Shown: one piece after another, positions 59,748 through 64,000 of the stretch | Layout of the letters: every line of letters begins with the position of its first letter | How positions within the stretch are numbered: the first letter of the stretch is position 1 | DNA from: Flavobacterium sp. ACN2 | Lineage (GTDB): Bacteria; Bacteroidota; Bacteroidia; Flavobacteriales; Flavobacteriaceae | Assembly: GCF_002303885.1 (NCBI RefSeq) | Contig: NZ_MRCM01000003.1 | Location: 124,001-188,000 of the forward strand | Direction of reading: 5' to 3' | DNA length: 64,000 bases | Translations under genes and position numbers: made by a program | Notes under the pieces: model-generated | What the model was told of the DNA's origin: nothing | The model's database searches: none | What the model saw: the letters and a program-made list of their open reading frames with translations, nothing else

Positions 59748-62039
59748 ATGAAAAAATTCCTTTTTTTATTTTTTGTTCTTTCTTTTTTAAACGGAAAAGC
59801 ACAAAACTCCCAACAAAACATTTCTATTATCCCCGCTCCAAATTTGTACAAATTGACTGGAGATAGCATTCGGATAAATGGAAAAGTACAGATTAATTTT
59901 AAAAATAAAAATTATAGTGAAAAGGAATTAAAATCGGCTAAAATTTTAGAATCAGTATTGAATGCGAAAGCCAATTCGAAAAAATCGAATCTTAAAATTG
60001 AATTTGATTCAAGCAAAAATCTTTCGCCCAAAGAAGGATATAAAATTGAAATTACTTCGAATAAAATTACAATTATTGGTCAAGAAGAAGGACTTTTTTA
60101 TGCCGTTCAATCTTTATTGCAGCTCCTTCCGAACAAAATTTCTACCGAAATAAAATTGCCATGCGTAATTATCGAAGATTCCCCTCGATATTCTTACCGA
60201 GGCTTACATTTAGACGTCTGCCGTCATTTCTTCTCCGTTGATGTTATAAAAGATTTTATTGCACAAATGGCCAGTTATAAATTAAATAATTTTCATTGGC
60301 ATTTAACCGACGATCAAGGTTGGAGAATTGAGATTAAAAAATATCCAAAACTAACTGAAATCGGATCGAAAAGAAATCAGACTTTAGTCGGAAATAAATT
60401 CGAAAGAACTCCTTTTTTCTTTGACGGAAATCCTTATGGAGGATTTTATACGCAAGAAGAAATCAAGGAAGTTGTAAAATTTGCCGAAGAGAATTATGTG
60501 AATATAATTCCAGAAATCGAAATGCCAGGGCATGCGTCGGCGGCGGTTACTGCTTATCCAAATTTGGCTTGCTTTCCAGATCGAAATTATAAAGTGGTAG
60601 AATCTTGGGGAGTTTTTGAAGATGTTTTCTGCGCAGGAAAAGAAGAAACTTTTACTTTTTTAGAGGATGTTTTAACAGAAGTTATGGCTTTGTTTCCAAG
60701 TAAAAATATTCATGTTGGCGGAGACGAATGTCCAAAAACAAGATGGAAAGTTTGTCCAAATTGTCAAAAACGAATCAAAGATCTAGGTTTGAAAGACGAG
60801 CATGAACTGCAGAGTTATTTCATCAAAAGAATTGAAAAATTCTTGAATGCAAATGGAAGACAGATTTTTGGTTGGGATGAAATTCTCGAAGGCGGACTCG
60901 CACCCAACGCAGCTGTTATGTCTTGGAGAGGAGAATCGGGCGGAATTCACGCAGCAAAACTGAAACATCCGGTTGTAATGACTCCAGAAGGAACGGTTTA
61001 TTTTGATTACAATCAAGGTTATTCGCCAAACGAACCGCTTACCGTAGGCAGATTGAGCACTTTGGATAAAGTGTACAATTACAATCCAACTCCTGTTGAT
61101 AGTTTATCTGTTGAAGAACAAAAATATATTATCGGAGTTCAAGCCAATCTTTGGTCTGAATATTTAACTAGCCCAGCAAAATTGAATTATATGCTTTATC
61201 CGCGTGTTTTGGCTTTAGCAGAAATTGCTTGGACAGAACCTCAAAACAAAAATTACGATCATTTTCTTCAAAATCAACTGCCTTATCATTTAGAAAAATT
61301 GGAATTTCAAAATAGATTGTATAAAGTTCCAACTCCTTTTGGTGCTGATGAATCGGCTTTAATTGCATCAAAATATATTTTAGATTTAAAACCAACCATC
61401 AAAAACGGAAAGATATTTTATACGATTGATGGTTATAATCCTGATGAAACAGCCAATTGGTATCAAAACCCTGTCACCATAAATATTCCGAAAGGAGAAT
61501 ATCGAATCATCAAAACGATTCAAATTAGCGAAAACGGCAAAAGAAGTTCTATCAATAAAATCATTGTTCGAAATCCAGATTTAAAACCTGCTTTGAAAAT
61601 TCAACCTAAAAAGAATGGTTTGAAATATGAATATTTTACTGGGAATTTTTCGCAGGTTCAAGATTTAGAACTTTCAAAACCTGTTTCTTCAGGAATTTTA
61701 GAAGGAAAAATAAATGCTGAAAAATGGAAAACGAAATTAGAGCGTTATATAGGCTTAAAATTTAATGGATATATCTTTATTCCAGAAACAGGAAATTATT
61801 CTTTTTCGACACTTTCAGACGACGGATCGAAGCTTTTTATAGATGATGAGCTCATTGTAAATAATGACAACATTCATTGGGCAAATGAAGCTTATGGCGC
61901 TGTTAAACTAGAAAAAGGTTTTCACAAGCTCAACATTAGTTATTTTGACTTAACTGGAGGCACAATTTTAAATTGTTTCATTCAGAAAGAAGGTCAAAAG
62001 AAAGAAGAAATAAGCGCTTCGCAATTGTATTATGAATAG
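59748..62039 (+). CDS. GH20 beta-N-acetylhexosaminidase
   Basis: Exported hexosaminidase of 763 residues. Signal peptide KKFLFLFFVLSFLNGKAQ. A chitobiase-type N-terminal domain is followed by the GH20 barrel from about residue 145 (PRYSYRGLHLDVCRHF). The substrate-binding HLTDDQGWRIE and the catalytic pair D326-E327 in HVGGDECPKTRWK are intact. The C-terminal 150 residues are PA14-like (GYIFIPETGNYSFSTLSDDGS). It releases GlcNAc from chitin, glycans or peptidoglycan fragments. Divergent from the deoR-type gene. Confidence 0.95.
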   Translation: MKKFLFLFFVLSFLNGKAQNSQQNISIIPAPNLYKLTGDSIRINGKVQINFKNKNYSEKELKSAKILESVLNAKANSKKSNLKIEFDSSKNLSPKEGYKIEITSNKITIIGQEEGLFYAVQSLLQLLPNKISTEIKLPCVIIEDSPRYSYRGLHLDVCRHFFSVDVIKDFIAQMASYKLNNFHWHLTDDQGWRIEIKKYPKLTEIGSKRNQTLVGNKFERTPFFFDGNPYGGFYTQEEIKEVVKFAEENYVNIIPEIEMPGHASAAVTAYPNLACFPDRNYKVVESWGVFEDVFCAGKEETFTFLEDVLTEVMALFPSKNIHVGGDECPKTRWKVCPNCQKRIKDLGLKDEHELQSYFIKRIEKFLNANGRQIFGWDEILEGGLAPNAAVMSWRGESGGIHAAKLKHPVVMTPEGTVYFDYNQGYSPNEPLTVGRLSTLDKVYNYNPTPVDSLSVEEQKYIIGVQANLWSEYLTSPAKLNYMLYPRVLALAEIAWTEPQNKNYDHFLQNQLPYHLEKLEFQNRLYKVPTPFGADESALIASKYILDLKPTIKNGKIFYTIDGYNPDETANWYQNPVTINIPKGEYRIIKTIQISENGKRSSINKIIVRNPDLKPALKIQPKKNGLKYEYFTGNFSQVQDLELSKPVSSGILEGKINAEKWKTKLERYIGLKFNGYIFIPETGNYSFSTLSDDGSKLFIDDELIVNNDNIHWANEAYGAVKLEKGFHKLNISYFDLTGGTILNCFIQKEGQKKEEISASQLYYE

Positions 62040-62042
62040 AAA

Positions 62043-62077
62043 CAAAAAAACGCTTCCGTCGTAACGGAAGCGTTTTT
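62043..62077. terminator. Bidirectional terminator, hexosaminidase and sdhB
   Basis: AAAAACGCTTCCGT pairs with ACGGAAGCGTTTTT, a GC-containing stem of about 14 bp with a three-to-four-base loop. Confidence 0.92.
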
Positions 62078-62097
62078 AAAATATACTAAATTGCGTA

Positions 62098-62844
62098 TTA
62101 TCCTTTCAAGCTTGCTGCTAAATACTCACGGTTCATACGTGCGATATTTTCAAGCGAAATTCCTTTTGGACATTCGATTTCACAAGCTCCTGTATTTGTA
62201 CAGTTACCGAAACCTTCTAAATCCATTTGGTGAACCATGTGTAAAACACGATCCGTTGCTTCAACTTTACCTTGTGGCAATAATGCATATTGAGAAACTT
62301 TTGCAGAAACGAATAACATTGCTGAAGAGTTTTTACAAGTCGCAACACAAGCTCCACAACCAATACAAGCGGCAGCATCAAATGATTTATCTGCATCGTC
62401 TTTGTTAACCGGAATAGTATTCGCGTCGATTGTATTTCCTGAAGTATTTACAGAGATAAATCCTCCTGCGTGTTGAATTCTGTCAAAAGAACTTCTATCA
62501 ACCACTAAATCTTTAATTACAGGGAAAGCTTTTGCTCTAAATGGCTCGATAAAAATTGTATCTCCATCTTTAAACATACGCATGTGTAATTGACAAGTTG
62601 TAACACCTCTGTCTGGTCCGTGCGCTTCTCCGTTGATGAATAAAGAACACATTCCGCAGATTCCCTCACGACAATCGTGGTCAAATGCTACTGGTTCTTC
62701 TCCTTTGTTAATTAGACCTTCGTTAAGAACATCTAACATTTCAAGGAAAGACATGTCCGGCTCGATTCCGTCAATAGGATATTCTACAATCCCTCCTTTA
62801 TCTTGAGCGTTTTTTTGACGCCATATTTTTAATGTAAGTTTCAT
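62098..62844 (-). CDS. sdhB: Succinate dehydrogenase/fumarate reductase iron-sulphur subunit
   Basis: 248 residues that pass electrons from SdhA to the membrane quinone. The [2Fe-2S] ligands are in CREGICGMC and TTCQLH. [4Fe-4S] and [3Fe-4S] ligands are in [12 protein letters not shown] and [15 protein letters not shown]. Closest to the Bacteroidota two-subunit-flavoprotein group with a single cytochrome b subunit. The gap to sdhA is 51 bp with three AGTATTAAG repeats. Confidence 0.96.
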   Translation of the reverse strand: MKLTLKIWRQKNAQDKGGIVEYPIDGIEPDMSFLEMLDVLNEGLINKGEEPVAFDHDCREGICGMCSLFINGEAHGPDRGVTTCQLHMRMFKDGDTIFIEPFRAKAFPVIKDLVVDRSSFDRIQHAGGFISVNTSGNTIDANTIPVNKDDADKSFDAAACIGCGACVATCKNSSAMLFVSAKVSQYALLPQGKVEATDRVLHMVHQMDLEGFGNCTNTGACEIECPKGISLENIARMNREYLAASLKG

Positions 62845-62895
62845 TTTGTATAAGTATTAAGTATTAAGAAAAAAGTATTAAGACTTTTCTAAATA

Positions 62896-64000
62896 CTATT
62901 TATAGCTTCTTTGAACTAATTTAATGTTTTCGTAGTTAAGAGGTTCTTTGTGTAATACTGCATCACTTGGTTTTCCTTTGTATTCCCAAGCTGCAACATA
63001 TGCAAAGTTTTCGTCATCACGAAGTGCTTCTCCTTCTTCTGTTTGGTATTCCTCACGGAAGTGACCTCCACAAGATTCGTTACGGTGTAAAGCATCTTTC
63101 GCGAACAATTCTCCTAATTCTAAGAAATCGGCAACACGAGTTGCTTTTTCTAATTCCTGATTAAATTCGTAAGCGCTTCCTGGCACTTTTACATCTTTAT
63201 AAAACTCTTCACGTAAAGCAGCAATTTCTTCGATAGCTTCAGTTAAACCTTTAGCGTTACGAGCCATACCTACTTTATTCCACATAATTTTTCCAAGTTT
63301 TTTATGGAAATAATCTACAGAATGTTTACCGTTGTTATTGATAAATTTATTGATTTGATCTACAACCGCTTTTTCAGCTTCAACGAATTCTGGCAAGTCT
63401 GTAGAAATTTCTCCCATTTTAATATCTGGAGCTAAATAATCTCCGATAGTATATGGCAATACGAAATATCCATCAGCTAAACCTTGCATTAAAGCAGAAG
63501 CTCCAAGTCTGTTTGCTCCGTGGTCAGAGAAGTTAGACTCTCCAATAGAGAAACATCCAGGAATTGTCGTCATTAAGTTATAATCAACCCAAGTTCCACC
63601 CATTGTGTAGTGAACTGCTGGGTAAATCATCATTGGTGTTGTATAAGGATCTTCGTCGACGATTTTGTAATACATCTGGAATAAGTTTCCGTATTTACTT
63701 TTCACGATTGCAGCTCCTAATTTAGTTACCAAAGCAGCATCTTTATCATCTAAACCTTTTACATAAGCATCTTCAGTTCCGTAACGTTTGATAGCTGCTG
63801 CGAAATCTAAGTAAACTGCTTCTCCAGTTTTGTTAACTCCAAAACCAGCATCACATCTCTCTTTAGCCGCACGAGATGCAACGTCACGAGGTACTAAGTT
63901 ACCAAAAGCTGGATATCTTCTTTCTAAGAAATAATCTCTTTCGTCTTCAGATAAATCTGTTGCTTTTTTCTTTCCTTCACGGATAGCTTTTGCATCCTCA
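62896..64000 (-). CDS. sdhA: Succinate dehydrogenase/fumarate reductase flavoprotein subunit (5' end cut by window edge)
   Basis: The frame is open to position 64000 with no start codon, so the N-terminus, including the FAD-binding GxGxxG and covalent FAD His, is outside the window. Visible segments include [14 protein letters not shown] (catalytic Arg region), [38 protein letters not shown] and [13 protein letters not shown], all typical of SdhA. The C-terminus [18 protein letters not shown] ends at the stop at 62896. It oxidises succinate to fumarate, linking the Krebs cycle to respiration. Confidence 0.96.
   Translation of the reverse strand, partial: EDAKAIREGKKKATDLSEDERDYFLERRYPAFGNLVPRDVASRAAKERCDAGFGVNKTGEAVYLDFAAAIKRYGTEDAYVKGLDDKDAALVTKLGAAIVKSKYGNLFQMYYKIVDEDPYTTPMMIYPAVHYTMGGTWVDYNLMTTIPGCFSIGESNFSDHGANRLGASALMQGLADGYFVLPYTIGDYLAPDIKMGEISTDLPEFVEAEKAVVDQINKFINNNGKHSVDYFHKKLGKIMWNKVGMARNAKGLTEAIEEIAALREEFYKDVKVPGSAYEFNQELEKATRVADFLELGELFAKDALHRNESCGGHFREEYQTEEGEALRDDENFAYVAAWEYKGKPSDAVLHKEPLNYENIKLVQRSYK

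Overview
This is low-GC (roughly one third G+C) chromosomal DNA from a member of the Bacteroidota, most likely Flavobacterium. The gene families are typical of that genus: LytS/LytTR pairs, a short Flavobacterium-type RpoN, an LpxR-like protein, PepSY-like secreted proteins, HopJ-family proteins and Ig-like lipoproteins. Starts lack strong Shine-Dalgarno sequences, and several genes carry a Bacteroidota -7 box (TAnnTTTG). No rRNA, CRISPR array, prophage or large integrative element is visible. Most of the window is ordinary chromosome, with accessory material near 22-28 kb and 45-47 kb.

Layout. 1-6 kb: a truncated CPA2 antiporter, a LytS/LytTR two-component pair, an RND/MMPL exporter and an STM3941-like membrane protein. 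6-17.5 kb: housekeeping genes asnS, rpoN, tdk, rsmI and recJ, with an MFS exporter, an alpha/beta hydrolase and several unknowns, separated by palindromic repeats. 17.6-22.2 kb: a tandem pair of 118-aa paralogues, a seven-haem lipoprotein cytochrome, then a leftward run of an enoyl-CoA hydratase, a small membrane protein, queD and lpxH. 22.2-28 kb (accessory): a decayed tRNA, an intact tRNA-Ala(GGC) and a tRNA fragment flanking a GIY-YIG nuclease gene, small membrane proteins, a SymE-like toxin with an unusual structured leader, an SMI1/KNR4 protein, and an IS200-type transposase next to REP-like hairpins. 28-39 kb: an lpxR-like gene, mtgA and an FAD oxidoreductase in one overlapping operon; an S9 peptidase; a hybrid histidine kinase convergent with a sigma-54 response regulator; and five tandem PepSY-like secreted proteins. 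39-44.7 kb: accC, accB, fabH, rpmF, yceD and pdxA (leftward), divergent from riboflavin synthase. 45-48.5 kb: an orphan m5C methyltransferase with Vsr, a tRNA with anticodon CAU, and methylmalonyl-CoA epimerase. 48.5-54.5 kb: two overlapping genes for secreted proteins of unknown function, an Ig-like lipoprotein and an omega-amidase-like hydrolase. 54.6-62 kb: a catabolic cluster (GntP permease, RidA, D-threonine-aldolase-like PLP enzyme, membrane dipeptidase, DeoR regulator, GH20 hexosaminidase). 62-64 kb: sdhB and a truncated sdhA.

How the genes work together. The fatty-acid genes (accB, accC, fabH with rpmF and yceD) form the classical arrangement. RpoN and an NtrC-type activator are both present, so sigma-54 regulation operates in this genome, although I found no convincing -24/-12 site here. 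The 54.6-59.6 kb genes look like one uptake and breakdown pathway for a D-amino-acid-containing or cell-wall-derived substrate under DeoR control.

The most unusual signals are RNA- or repeat-level: a 10-bp perfect complement that would bury the symE start codon; a tRNA-Ala locus with two degenerate copies whose anticodon arms are palindrome-like, one fused to a GIY-YIG gene; a BIME-like hairpin series beside a single-domain Y1 transposase; and paired 20-bp-spaced direct repeats upstream of the GntP and PepSY clusters.
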